From Massospora cicadina (lineage: Eukaryota; Entomophthoromycota; Entomophthoromycetes; Entomophthorales; Entomophthoraceae): 64,000 nucleotides of DNA. The notes beneath the pieces are model-generated. The model was not told the origin of the DNA and did no database searches. It saw nothing but the letters and a program-made list of their open reading frames with translations. Of this stretch, positions 1-11,969 are shown piece by piece. Each line of letters begins with the position of its first letter. The first letter of the stretch is position 1. The position numbers were made by a program, and so were the translations under genes. The stretch lies in the NCBI GenBank assembly GCA_022478985.1, contig JAKSZP010000193.1:1-64000 (forward strand), read 5' to 3'.

Positions 1-1889
1 ACCTTAGGGCCTGCCTCCAACAATTCCGCCTACCTCCCTGCTTCATTAACTGGGTGATGCTGCTCACGGAATCTGCAACAATGGCAGTGCGCGGCCCAGG
101 TTTCCTAACGGAAGTAGTCCATCCTCAAAGGGGCCTGCGACAAGGGGACCCCTGAGCCCACTCTTATACAACTTCAGCCTTGACCCACTACTGCGAAATG
201 TGAATGCCCAACTCACTGGGGTCCATGTGCCAGGCCAAACCCCAGTCAAGATGATGGCATTTGCAGATGATTGTGTGGTGGGGGTGTCTAATAACAAAGA
301 TGCACGCGCGCTTGAAGCCCTCATCCAGGAATATTCCCGGGTAAGCAACGTGGCACTGAACGCCTCCAAAACCGAAATCATCCTCCTTGGTCAGTTTCAG
401 AACTGCTGGGCCCCAGCAAGTAGTTCCCAACCTGGCCCATCGGCTCGCCCACGTCCACGCCTTACTAACTCAAAACACACCGCTCCACTGGTGCTCCCCT
501 TTGTGCCACGTCCTACCATAGGACCGGTACGCCATCTGGGCGTGTGGTTGGAGGCAGGTGGATACGCGTCAGCAGTAATGGAGTGCCAAATACTGGACAA
601 CGTGATGAAGCAAATCGCCTCTCTCAGAGCCCAACCTACTACCCTCACTGGCAGGGTTGTTCTTGCCAACTCTATGCTCCTATCCAAAGTCTTGTTCGGA
701 GCCCACGCCATCCCCTTCTCCCCAAGCTTCTTCAAATCCCTGTATGCTTTGCTGCAAGGATGGCTTTGGTCAGGCCGCCCTCCACCAGTACGGCTAGAGG
801 TCATGTTTGGCCCTCATCATCAAGGTGGCATGGGCCTGCTTGACTTCAAAGCCCATGCTGCCAAGATCCTGGGCACCTGGATCGCGGCTGTCACCGCTCA
901 TACACTCCCATCCCAACACTGGCCCCGCGCGCCCACTCCAACTTCTCCTGAGCCTTGGGCCTCAACAATCCATCAAACCCCCACTCCCTGATGAAATACC
1001 TCGCATCACACACATCAGCCACAGGTCCTCACGGGACCAAAACCCACTACAAACGAATCCTACTCTCCATGCGAAGCGCAGAGTGGAGAATTCGTTTTAG
1101 TGGACATACAACCCGAAGAGGCCGCCCCTCTCCTCAGTTCACACAAAAGGTACTGGGGCTACCCATCCATGATGGCGTGATCCCCATTCGACCCCAAGTC
1201 CTATCCAGGGTGGACTACCTGGACATTATGGACATCCCTTATTCCACTGAGACCCAAAAGACTATCTGGAAATACGCACACCATCCTCTGTTGCAGCCTC
1301 AAGTCCGCTCCCATGTGTGGCGCTGCCTGAGGCAGGTGTATCGTACAGCTGAGCGCTCTAATGCTTTACACTCATCCTGTGTCGTGTGTGGCCAGTATGG
1401 AACGCTGTTTCACAGCCTGGAGAAGTGCCCCACCTCTAAAGTAATATGGCGCGAAGTCCAACGTCTGCTAGGCCAGAATCAAACACATCCCTTCAGTCTG
1501 TCAAGAGATATGTTTACTTCATCAATGGCCTCCCCCTCCCACCCTCCCTCCATGCTCTGGTGGTTGCAATCACCATGTGGACTATCCCACGATTGTCTTG
1601 GATGCCATCGCTGGATCCATCCCCACCCTCCCTGAAGCTGTCCACAGATTCCGGTCTCATTTGGTGGATCACTTTCAAGCGTGGATGTTTGGATATCTCC
1701 CACCGCGTCGCCGACAGCTGGTCTCCTCCTGGTTTCCAGTCTGGTTCACCAAATCAGACCCCTTCCTCCACACCTGCTCAATAGTGGCTACGTCCCCTAC
1801 ACACGTTCCCTCCCCCCTTCCCATAAGTGGCGTTCCCGCTGGCAATAAGAGATAGCATTGCTTCTCTGAGGTGCCTCCCCTGGTACTAA
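1..1889 (+). pseudogene. LINE-A ORF2 remnant: RT palm/thumb and C-terminal zinc finger
   Basis: ORF2 of a LINE encodes the endonuclease-reverse transcriptase used for target-primed reverse transcription. Only the C-terminal half is present. The motif B region (PQRGLRQGDP) is visible near 124-155 and runs straight into a TGA. Compared with copy 2 this site has lost one C, so the frame shifts there. Motif C reads AFADDC near 258-275, so the catalytic aspartate pair is retained. Further down is a C-x2-C-x7-H-x4-C pattern (CVVCGQYGTLFHSLEKC) near 1378-1430, like the zf-RVT domain at the C-terminus of many L1-type ORF2 proteins. At least three frame changes break it. The likely ancestral stop is TAA at 1887-1889, by comparison with copy 2. 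Confidence 0.8.
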
Positions 1890-1966
1890 GTTTTGTCTCG
1901 TCTGAGTCATATTCGGAAGTGTCCGTCCCATGGTCGGCCTTCCACGCAATAAATTTAAAATTTAAA
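1..1966 (+). mobile_element. LINE-A copy 1, 3' part (non-LTR retrotransposon)
   Basis: This stretch is closely collinear with the 3' part of the full-length copy at 3500-8788 (from about 6812 onward). It begins inside the reverse transcriptase region, between motif A and motif B, because the window edge cuts it. It ends in an A/T-rich tail (CAATAAATTTAAAATTTAAA) at about 1940-1966, the same tail as the second copy. The orientation is plus. The 5' half is outside the window, so length and target duplication cannot be judged. Confidence 0.9.
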
Positions 1967-3490
1967 AGAAATGGGTGTATGTACTCTCAGAGCCCTTTCA
2001 GAAAACAAATTGTTTCATAAGAAGCCTCATGATAAGCGCAAGAGGCCTCAACCTCCAAAATTTAACTCTTATTAATCACACTCATAAAAAAGCAAAGCAA
2101 GAAGATGATAACAACTAAAATCATCACATCTAAAAAATTATGGGATGTAGATAGTCAATATTCAAGAAATAAACGCCTACTTATATAGTATTTTTATATT
2201 TTCTTTTATAGAATCTGGGATTCAATGCTGATTACTTTTTATATAGCAGTTTAAATTTTTCTAATAATAGGGAAGTTTTACAGTACTGTACATTTTTATG
2301 TTACAATTTTTGAATGATATTGAACCATATTTTCATAACTATGCTAAAATCTTTTTGAAATGGTGAAGGAGCACAATACCTTTCCTGATTGACATATATA
2401 TTTTATTGCCTCTTTGCAAAACTCAAGCTCTTACATATTATAAAATAATATGGTTCTCTCCACTGACATGCAGGACTAGGATCTTCTCTCAGACCTGATA
2501 TGACTCTCTTGAATCCTTGTATGGGTAGCGCATCCAGTGGAATGGGTGGCAATTCTCACAATTTGATTAAGATACAATTTTCAGTTCAGCAAATGGCTTC
2601 CTTTAAAACCAGTTTTCAAATGGAATAGGAGCGCGGTAAACATGGCATTACTTTACCTTAAAGCATGGGTAGCTATACATTGAGAAAAAACGAAATGTTA
2701 AACACCATTTTCAGGGAGCTTTTTTAGCGGTAGTTTTAGGCAAAGGCACCTCAGGTTGCTTAATGGAAGGGATCATAGAAATTAAAATATGTCAGCTATT
2801 TATTACAGCCTTCATAAAGCTGGGCAAGCTGCACAATATAATGAGACAAATGGACAAAGACGTGATAACAATAAAGATTAGTGGCACCAGTATTGAACAA
2901 GGGTGGGAAGTGGCTGTTTTTATAAAGTGACTATGTTTTAAAGCACCTTGATATATATGAGTGATCTTAAATGTGGCGCATGATGCAGCGAGGGAAAAAT
3001 CTGGAGCAAAAAAGCGTCATCAGTAAAGCAAAGGGACCAGACTTAGGTGAGTGGCGACCAAAAAAATTATATAGTATATATTGAAATAAGCTCAACTACT
3101 AAAGATTTCAAGTTATGTAAAAAACATTTCAGGGAAGTCCTTTTGAGATGCATCAGAGTCCTTACAAGTTTCAGAATTCTAATTGCGTCCCAAATCCAAA
3201 TGTAGATAGATGCAAAAAACAACAGAAAAAATCTAATCTGGAACAAAAAAAATTAGGATTTGAATTTAGATTTAAATAACACTTCTTAAAATGTAGCATT
3301 GCTATTTAAAGCCATCTCTATATGAAAATTATGTATTAAAAATAAGTAATTGGCTATAAACTTAAAGAAAAATATCTTTTAAATTAAAATAATTTTAATT
3401 CATTTTTTTACTTGGGTTGTTATTCAAAACTAGATTAAACTAGTATGTATAGAACGTTATCACTAAGAAAATTTTACAATGCATAAAAGT
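1967..3490. other. AT-rich spacer without recognisable gene
   Basis: About 1.5 kb of AT-rich DNA between two LINE-A copies. No reading frame of coding character, tRNA-like box, LTR pair or long inverted repeat was seen. Short A/T runs are common and CpG is scarce. It may be old, decayed transposon sequence, but nothing in it supports assignment to a family. Confidence 0.5.
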
Positions 3491-3591
3491 TTTCAAACAA
3501 CTTTTCTTTCTCGTTGCAAACACTTTTGCAACCTATTTATTCAAGACTAAATCTAGTTTGATAATCTCACAGAGGAGATTAGTCTGCGCCC

Positions 3592-5000
3592 ATGTCTGGG
3601 AGCAGTTGGGCAAGCAAGGCAAGAGGAGCAGGCGGAAGGCCCGCAGCCTCTAAAATTTGAAAACGCCCCAGAGAATCTGGCGGAATAGAAAAAAATCTTA
3701 AAAAACTGGCGGTCACAATTTCCCCGGAGATACTTGTGTGGCAAGCATGATGCAACCAGTACATCAACATGCCACACTCCCAGCTACTTTTGTTGGTGGA
3801 ATTTGGAGTTCGTGTGTATCTGGACATCCAAAAAACGGCCTTATGGGAAAAATTTTGTGAAGATGTACACAAAATTTTCCCAACCGCGGTGTACGTTGCA
3901 CCTCACTCCATGTCATGCGGTCAGCTGGACCTAGGTTTTGAAAACAAAATAGCAGCAGACGAGGCTGCAGCGGTGCACATAGTGGTTGACCTCCCTGAAG
4001 GGCAATGGGTCATCAAATTAAAATGCACCAGATGGACCAAATCAAACCAAATTTTCCTCACGTTTGACTTTTTGCCTACTACGGTAAAACGTGCATTTTG
4101 GAGCAACACCTGAAAGATGGTCTCGCCATATATGGCAGAATACAATCTTTTAAAATGCAACGTTTCACACTGATGCCACACCTGTGTACTGGCAAGGCTA
4201 TCACAGTTCTGACCCCAACTGAGGAGATTGCGAAGGACCTAACCCAGATCCTGCACTCCACCTTTATTGACATCGCAGGACATACCACCCACCCATTCTG
4301 GGTAACCGTGGACAGCATGCCCCCCATTTGCACCCACTGTGATACATTCGGTCATAAGGTGCATGCATGCCCCATCAAGGAGGGCATCACATTCCAAGAG
4401 CACCCCTCGGTGGCCATGGCCAGCGGAGAGGCGCACTACAAACCAACTGCAAGCACCAAGGAGGCTTTCCTGTGGGGAGCACAAGGCTGCTACCTATTGG
4501 TAAAGCCCATCTCCCCGCAGGAGTGGAAGAAGGCCAAGCAGCCCATAGGGCTGTGACCAAGGAAGCAGCCAAAGTTACCACCACTATCCCACACTCACAA
4601 CGCCAGGAGGAGATGGAGACCTTCGCGGTGGAAGTGACTCAGGAATCCCTCACCCAATCAGATTGGGAGGCCCATGCTGAACGGGCCACTCAATCTAAGG
4701 ATCTGATGGGAGATTTGATCTCACCCAATCGCTGCACCCAAGCTCCAGTTGAAACTGACTTGGGACCTATCCCAACTGATAAAAAAATTTTGCCCCACTC
4801 GACGGTGCACCGACTTATTTGCACCACAAAAAATTTTTCTGACATTGGGAAAACAAAAAGTGAAGGCCAAAGCCAATGCGACTCTTTCTGCAAAAATTAA
4901 CAAAAACCCTGATAGCGTTGCTGCTAACACCCGCGCTGCTGTGAAAGCCCATGGGGACCTTGAAGAGGCTGGTGGGCCCAGGGGCCCACCCCTCACCTAA
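3592..5000 (+). pseudogene. LINE-A ORF1 (gag-like nucleic-acid-binding protein), broken
   Basis: ORF1 proteins of LINEs coat the element RNA. The start MSGSSWASKARG at 3592 is conserved with the copy at 61533. A CCHC zinc knuckle with spacing C-x2-C-x4-H-x4-C (CTHCDTFGHKVHAC) is readable near 4330-4372, in the frame of the stretch 4098-4556. The part before the knuckle (ALWEKFCEDVHKIF and following) resembles the fold region upstream of the knuckle in other fungal and plant ORF1 proteins only in general layout. Frame changes lie near 3655, 3760, 4100 and 4556. The end is TAA at 4998-5000, seven bases before the ORF2 ATG, so translation of ORF2 may have relied on reinitiation; that is inference. 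Confidence 0.75.
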
Positions 5001-5006
5001 GGTGCA

Positions 5007-8000
5007 ATGGGGGAAACCTTCACTCTAGGGATGCTGAATATCGCTATAATCAAGGCCTCCCCTTCCTAGGCTAGGAAACTGAGTTTTTTACAACACAATT
5101 TACCCGTGAATATCCTGGCCATCCAGGAGTCCCACTGTCCACGAGGTTCTGAGGAAGTTTGGAAAACAATGCTCCTCCCATCCCTATCCTTTTTGGTCAA
5201 AGCACTGTGGGGTGCTAACTTGGAAAAATAATTTTAAAAATTCACATCCTCAGAAACATTCCTAAATGCCTGAGTGCTCTTTGTCACCTTCTTGTGGACT
5301 GACGTTGTGCACACAATTGTCAACATCTACGCCCCAAACGGTGCACACAAGCATCAGGAATTTTTCACATCAGTCAAATCCCTCCCGCTACCCCCCAATT
5401 CTTTCCTAGTTGGCGACATGAACTGTTGGCTAACCTCACCAATGGACCGGTGGCCGCCCTCACCCCACGCCCCACAGGGTCATGTAGAACTATGCGTTCT
5501 AAAAGCCACCCTTGGGTTAATGGATGCGCTGCCATGACATGCCCCACTGCTCAAAAACATGACGCATCCCCACGTCCACAATGGCCAATTAAGGTCCATG
5601 ACCCGCATTGACCTTATTCTAATGCCAGCGAAATTCCAACCCCACATCTCCCACTTCAAAACAACAAAAAATAGAATTCTCTGACCACTGACTGGTCTTG
5701 ATAACATACTACTTACCCGTCACAGTTGCAAAGGCCCCACATTGGTGCAAAATCCACCCCCACTGAGCTCGCATCGCCAGGATTTTCCATGTGGGTGGAA
5801 GAGGCAACTTTGGCAAAATGTTTGTTGCCCCGTTTTGTGCAGACCCCATTTCCACATGGGCAACTTTCAAAGAGGACACCATCCGCCACTATCGCCATCT
5901 CTCCTCCAGATGCTCATGAGCCGCATCGGCGGTTATCTCATGCGCGCTGGTGTAATTGGCCCACTTGGAGTCCAACATTCCAGCCACAGGATACAGCCCT
6001 GCATGGGGCCGGAAGTGGGTGGAGGCAGCCGCCCACCTCAACGCACTCGAAAGGCAACACAAACATCTGGTTTGTGTCCAATACAGGGCCACATGCATCA
6101 CTAAAGGCAACAAGTGCACCGCATACTTCTTTAAAAAAAATTTTGCACCACGCCAGAGTGTGGCCTGCACACAGGTGTGAAGATAAGATAATTCCATTGC
6201 GGACACACCAGCTAAAGTGGCAATCGAAATGCAAAGATATAACTCCGAGTTATACCAAGCCAAACCAATTCAGCCGGCCAAAATGGCAGAATTTCTCAAC
6301 TGAGCTCATATCTGCACCATTTTCCGATACCCAGAAATAATGAAATTAATTACTCCAAACGAATTATGGACAGCCATTAGTGGTGCGCCAAACCAAAAAT
6401 GCCCAGGCCCAGATGGCATTCCATATGAGTTCTACAAAAAATATTTCAAATATATATCCTCATTGCTGCTAGCCTCACTCAACCAAAGCCTGTTGGAAAC
6501 GCGCCTCCTACCAGGAGGACATGAGGCCTTTACTGTTACACTCTTCAAGAAAGGTGATAAGCTTGACTTAGCCAACTGGCGCCCCATTTCTCTAACAAAC
6601 ACAGACACCAAAATTTTAACAAAAATCATGGCTAACCATTTAGGGACTGTAGCATCTGCCACCATCTCCCCCAGAACAATTTGGTTTCATCCCCCAGAAG
6701 GTCAATTTGGGATAACGTGCACTCTGTGGCTAATGTATGTCAGTCCACAGCCTCTGGGGCACTTGTATTCTTGGACCAACAAAAGGCCTATGATAGAGTA
6801 AACTGAGAATACCTTAGGGCCTGCCCCACATGTCCGCCTACCCCCCCGCTTCATAAGCTGGGTGATGCTGCTCACGGAATCTGCGACAATGGCATTGCAT
6901 GGCCCAGGCTTCCTAACATAAGTAGTCCGCCCTCAAAGGGGCCTGCGACAAGGGGACCCCCTCAGCCCACTCTTATACAACTTCAGCCTTGACCAACTAC
7001 TGCGAAATGTGAATGCCCAACTCACTGGGGTCCATGTGCCAGGCCAAACCCCAGTCAAGATGATGGCATTTGCAGATGATTGCGTGGTGGGGGTGTCTAA
7101 TAACAAAGATGCATGTGAGCTTGAAGCCCTCATCCAGGAATATTTCCGGGTAAGCAACGCGGCACTGAACGCCTCCAAAACCGAAATCATCCTCCTTGGT
7201 CAGTTTCAGAACTGCTGGGCCCCAGAAAGTAGTTCCCAACCTGGCCCATCTGCTCGCTCACGTCCACGCCTTACTAACTCAACACACACCGCTCCACTGG
7301 TGCTCCCCTTCGTGCCACGTCTTACCATAGGACCGGTGCGCCATCTGGGCGTGTGGATGGAGGCAGGCGGATATGCGTCAGCAGTAATGGAGTGCCGTAT
7401 ACTGGACAATGTGACGAAGAGAATCGCCTCTCTCAGAGCCCACCCTACTACCCTCACTGGCAGGGTTGTTCTTGCCAACTCTATGCTCCTATCCAAAGTC
7501 TGGTTTGGAGCCCACGCCATCCCCTTCTCCCCAAGCTTCTTCAAATCCCTGTATGCTTTGCTGCAAGGATGGCTTTGGTCAGGCCGCACTCCACCAGTAC
7601 GGCTAGAGGTCATGTTTGGCCCTCATCATCAAGGTGGCATGGGCCTGCTTGACTTCAAAGCCCATGCTGCCAAGATCCTGGGCACCTGGATCGCGGCTGT
7701 CACCGCTCATACACTCCCATCCCAACACTGGCCCCGCGCGGCCCACTCCAACTTCTCCTGAGCCTTGGGCCTCAACAATCCATCAAACCCCCACTCCCTG
7801 ATGAAATACCTCGCATCACACACATCGGCCACAGGTCCTCATGGGACTAAAACCCACTACAAACGAATCCTACTCTCCATGCGAAGCGCAGAGTAGAGAA
7901 TTCGTATTAGTGGACGTACAACCCGAAGAGGCCGCCCCTCTCCTCAGTTCACACAAGAGGTACAGGGGCTACCCATCCATGATGGCGTGATCCCCATTCG

Positions 8001-8699
8001 ACCCCAAGTCCTATCCAGGGTGGACTACCTGGACATGATGGACATCCCTTATTCCACTGAGACCCAAAAGACTATCTGGAAATACGCACACCATCCTCTG
8101 TTGCAGCCTCAAGTCCGCTCCCATGTGTGGCGCTGCCTGAGGCGGGTGTATCGTATAGCTGAGCGCTCTAACGCTTTACACTCATCCTGTGTCATGTGTG
8201 GCCAGTATGGAACGCTGTTTCACCGCCTGAAGAAGTGCCCCACCTCTAAAGTGATATGGCGCGAAGTCCAACGTCTGCTAGGCCAGGATCAAACGCATCC
8301 CTTCAGTCTGTCAAGAGATATGTTTGCTTCATCACTGGCCTCCCCCTTCCACCCTCCCTCCGTGCTTTGGTGGTTGCAATCGCCATGTGGACTATCCACA
8401 CGATTGTCTTGGATGCCATCGCTGGCTCCATCCCCACCCTCCCAGAAGCTGTCCACAGATTCCAGTCTCATTTGGTGTACACTTTCAAGCGTGGATGTTT
8501 GGATATCTCCCACCGCGTTGCCGACAGCTGGTCTCCTCCTGGTTCCCAGTCTGGTTCATCAAATCAGACCCCTTCCTCCACACGCGCTCAATAGTGGCTA
8601 CGGCCCCTTCACACGTTCACACCCCCTTCCCATAAGTGGCGTTCCCTGCTGGCAACAAGAGATAGCATCGCTTCTCTGGGGTGCCTCCCCTGGTACTAA
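5007..8699 (+). pseudogene. LINE-A ORF2 (APE endonuclease, reverse transcriptase, zf-RVT-like finger), broken
   Basis: ORF2 supplies the nicking endonuclease and reverse transcriptase. Endonuclease signatures in order: LAIQESH near 5117-5137 (catalytic Glu of the APE fold), NIYAPNG near 5325-5345, GDMNCW near 5413-5430, and RIDLILMP near 5605-5630 followed by an SDH-like site in which the His codon has become TGA (near 5683). RT signatures: CPGPDGIPYEF near 6400, RPISLTN near 6582, motif A as LDQQKAYDRV near 6770-6799, motif B as PQRGLRQGDPLSP near 6932-6970, and motif C as FADD near 7068-7080. The C-terminal C-x2-C-x7-H-x4-C finger (CVMCGQYGTLFHRLKKC) is near 8190-8237. I take TAA at 8697-8699 as the natural stop. 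Multiple frameshifts and stops show that it is inactive. Confidence 0.82.
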
Positions 8700-8984
8700 G
8701 TTTATCTTTCCTGAGTCATATTCGGAAGTGTCCATCCCATGGTCGGCCTTCCCCACAATAAATTTAAAATTTACATTTAAAATAAAAATTTCAAACACTT
8801 GCATATATAATGAATGAAATTATAAAGACATTGCTTGTCTTCTGAAACATTCAGACCTAAACGAAAGAAGTTGCCTTGATTGTTCTGGCAAAATAGGTTA
8901 GCTAAAAATCCTAAAAATCACGGTATGAACATATTTAAAAAAGGTAAGTTAATATTTTGTTAAATTTGGCATTTTAAAAGATCT

Positions 8985-10114
8985 TGTAAAAATTTACTCT
9001 ATGTTGTTAATGTCTGGCAACCCAGTAACCTTTTTACTGCACAGGTTCAGTTTCCTTGTGCACTTTGTTGCGTTGTATAGAATGTGTTATTAATCAATAA
9101 TAGTATGGAGACTATTATCCATAGTTGAGATTGAACTATATTTAGGCCCAACGCTCAGCTAATATTTCCGATTAAATGCTCTTGAAGTCATACTTGTAGG
9201 GATATGTTCCCTATACTCTTGCCCACCCAATATTTTTAAAGATACCCCGGTGACAGTCTCTCTCAGCACAACACACAGTTGGCAGCTATCCCTGATTGTG
9301 GTTCCTTCTTCTCTAAATCCCCACTTGAATCTTTTTTCTTCTCTGAGAGTCTTCCATTTATTGCCTTCTGCAATAATATCCTTAAGATAGAACAACACAA
9401 TAGAAGCTGATAGTCTAACTATACACCAAATTGATATTATTACCATAAAGTACTTGTTATCTAAAGCTGGGTTTTTTATTATAGTAAATCATAGGGAATT
9501 ATATAGTGGGGGATTTGGCTGTCTAACTCTCAGTTGAAGCCTCTTAAATGAAATGGCAGCCGTTGTCATTGAATCACCCATCCTTGTCTCAGCAGCAATA
9601 GTCTTCCCCATCCTGGCTAGGATTCCGTCATTGGACATCCTCAAGACCTCAAATGGAAAGAGTCAGAAAATGTGTCCCTAACGTTTTTCTCTCAATCCAA
9701 GCGAACCAACCATAAATGGCTAGTGATCTGCTTAGGTAATGTGATTTATTACTCATTATGGCAGGTCACTCACCTACCAATTGGTTTGCTAGTTGCAGGT
9801 GGCATCACTCGCCTTGCAACTTGCTATTTATTCCTAATCAGTCAGTGATGAAACCTGTTCAATCCCAATCAGTACACATGATAGTTAATCACTTTCAGAT
9901 GCCCCTATTTCATTGGCAACTCCACCAAATGAGATCTTAAGTATTCATCCAGATCAATCCCCAACAGATACGACCAGGCGAGTATCTCAAAATCCCCTGA
10001 ACATAGTTCCTCCAGAACTTGGGCCAACTTTTTATCTGATTCACTTCGCCTTAGGGAATTTCCCCTAGCAATACGAGGTATCTAGCAGCTGGGAATATGG
10101 GCAAAAACCCAGCA
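8985..10114 (-). repeat. Element 1 LTR (3' LTR on the minus strand)
   Basis: It aligns over its whole length with 15704-16834, including the blocks near the CCCAACGCTCAGC and ACCCCGGTGACAGTC motifs. Ends are TGT...GCA on the plus strand. The left flank ends in GATCT, repeated after the other LTR. Apparent small ORFs inside it are not coding. Confidence 0.92.
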
Positions 10115-10128
10115 CTTTTCCCCTCTTG
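10115..10128 (-). promoter_or_regulatory. Polypurine tract of element 1
   Basis: On the minus strand the bases directly upstream of the 3' LTR read GCAAGAGGGGAAAAG. This is a purine run in the position used to prime plus-strand DNA synthesis in LTR retrotransposons. Confidence 0.75.
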
Positions 10129-10129
10129 C

Positions 10130-11807
10130 CTAGATTTCCAGCGAGAAAAGGACTGGGGCATGAGAACACCGCTTCAGACACTTGGTTGAATAAATCATTG
10201 TTTCAAGCGGAGTACACTTGTCAATACTCAATGCTGCTTGGGACAACCTTCAGCATATGGCGTTCTTCCGCTTCCTCCTCGTTACTGCCTTCTCAGAGCT
10301 CGGTCCCCATGACCTGCTGTTATGCCAGGCTGATCGATTTACTTGTGATGATATTAGTCCTGGGATCCAGTTTTCCCCCCGTCAGGGTATATGACCCACT
10401 GTCATATTCAGGACTCCTGGTCCCATGTCCTTGATTTCCTGATTTCTCCTCATCCTAGACAGGAGACTCTTGCCGTTGATGTTTGTTTCATGGCTTAATT
10501 AAGAATACTTATTTCTTATTCGCTCTTGTTATTTCTTTCATTTCCTCTTGGCATAAGTCATTGCTATTTCTTCCCTTGGAGAGCTTATCTCATTACTTTT
10601 GAGATTAATTTCTCCAAAATTGGAGCTTAATAGATTATAGAGTTCATAATGTCAACTTCTATATAAGTCCAACATCACCCCTCTTGTCCAGCTCATATCT
10701 CGAATTCCTAATCTCTCTACCAGAAGCTTCTCAATAGTTTGTCTGATCCAGACCTCTGTCTCTTCCAGCAGATGAGTCAGGATGCTTGACACAACCTCTT
10801 TAATGGTCCTTCCAGGACTCATACACCTAGTCTGGCGCAAGCAGCTAGTCCTTCTGTCAAATTACCAGAAACAGTAACTAATCCCTCTGAAACCAGGCGG
10901 TCTATCATTTTAAACAACTCTTGACTGACTCTTCCTCTGCCATCAATTCCAGAGTTGGACTTCAAAACTCTCCTGGATTTGGCTCCTTTCGCTGATGCTC
11001 CAAACATCATTGTAGATGTTCCTAAGATTATGCCAGTTGCTCTGGATTTTTTGTTTCTGGTCGGGTCAGACCTGCTCCCTGAGTTCCTCTTCCAACTCAG
11101 TCACTTTTACAAACCCACTGTTCTGGTCTCTGAGCTCTCAATCAGTAACAGTATTCACTTTGAGCTCCCCTACACTGAACTTTGGGCCCAAGTCACTGAG
11201 GCTTTGACTTTAGCGCTGAATCCCTCTGATCTTGATAACCTTCTGGATCAGGATACTGCCGCTTATGCTCTTTGCTTTGCTGGCCAAGTTCTTTGAAGTT
11301 GGTCCACAAAGCTTCCAGCCACATCTAGGTTCCACCGTTCATTCAGCTTTAGCTTCTGAGAAGCCCGTAGTTGCCACTTGCAGGATGCAATCCGCTCTCT
11401 ACACAACTATCTCTTCTCCAGCGCTTCCCATCAGTATCTTCCGCTGATGGCGTTGATAGGGGGCATGATTTAGAAACCCTCGTCGAGCATCCCTTCTTTA
11501 TTAGCCCATAGTCCAGTGTCCTTGATGAATCCCATCGGCAGGCGCTCAGGACTAATCTTTCAGCTATGGTGCCATATTGGGATTACTTAGGGTTATTCTC
11601 TTATTGCCTCTTTTTATACTATTGCTTTCCTCCCCACTCTGGGGTTTTGCAATTGGCTTCCTCCAACATCTCAATTTCCCTTCCCCTTAGTCACTTTCTC
11701 TCAGGGCTTGGTGTCCACTCAATGAAGGTGGTTTTTCTAGGTCTCGCCCTTGCAAGCATCTGATTGCATATCAATTTCAACTTGCTGTTCATTTCTATGC
11801 GATCCAT
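10130..11807 (-). pseudogene. Degenerate coding-like region downstream of element 1 pol, unrecognised
   Basis: Between the end of pol and the polypurine tract lies about 1.7 kb with coding character on the minus strand. A plausible start (MDRIEMNSKLKLICNQMLA) is the ATG at 11805-11807, directly after a purine-rich stretch. The frame then breaks. Coherent pieces follow: one reading LNERWNLDVAGSFVDQLQR near 11260-11350, one near 10819-11010 containing SQELFKMIDRLVSEGLVTVS, and one near 10652-10840 containing ILTHLLEETEVWIRQTIEKL. They are charged, probably helical and lack Cys-rich motifs or membrane segments. I recognise no family. It could be an extra ORF of this element lineage or a displaced gag; the plus-strand ORF at 10955-11296 is taken as its shadow. 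Confidence 0.4.
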
Positions 11808-11969
11808 CCTCCCTCCCTTAAGAGGTGATATAGGTAGAATCACCCCATACCAAGGACAACAATAAAAATAAAAATTATAAAAATATATCAGCTTTTTTAT
11901 CTATGCGGTTTATAATTAATTAATTAATTTTTTCCAATATCTTTTATCAATTCTTTATCTTTATTCTTC

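Larger units (their letters stand above)
3500..8788 (+). mobile_element. LINE-A copy 2, full length, with target-site duplication
   Basis: A complete non-LTR retrotransposon of about 5.3 kb. Its 5' end (acttttctttctcgttgc) is shared with the copy starting at 61440, and its 3' tail with the copy ending near 1966. It is flanked by an identical 9-bp sequence TTTCAAACA at 3491-3499 and 8789-8797, the target-site duplication expected of APE-endonuclease LINEs. The order is 5' UTR of about 90 bp, ORF1 (3592-5000), a gap of a few bases, ORF2 (5007-8699), and a short 3' UTR ending AATAAATTTAAAATTT plus A-rich sequence. Both ORFs carry stops and frameshifts, so this copy is dead. No 5' truncation is visible, which is unusual for a LINE copy. 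Confidence 0.93.

Noticed and set aside
5889..6263. Minus-strand ORFs opposite LINE-A ORF2 (also 397-804, 7206-7613, 61844-62344)
   Set aside because: They recur at the same places in each LINE copy because the plus-strand codons are shared; they are shadows.
10955..11296. Plus-strand ORF of 113 codons inside element 1
   Set aside because: It lies antisense to a coding-like minus-strand region of the same element and has no family resemblance; a shadow frame is more likely.
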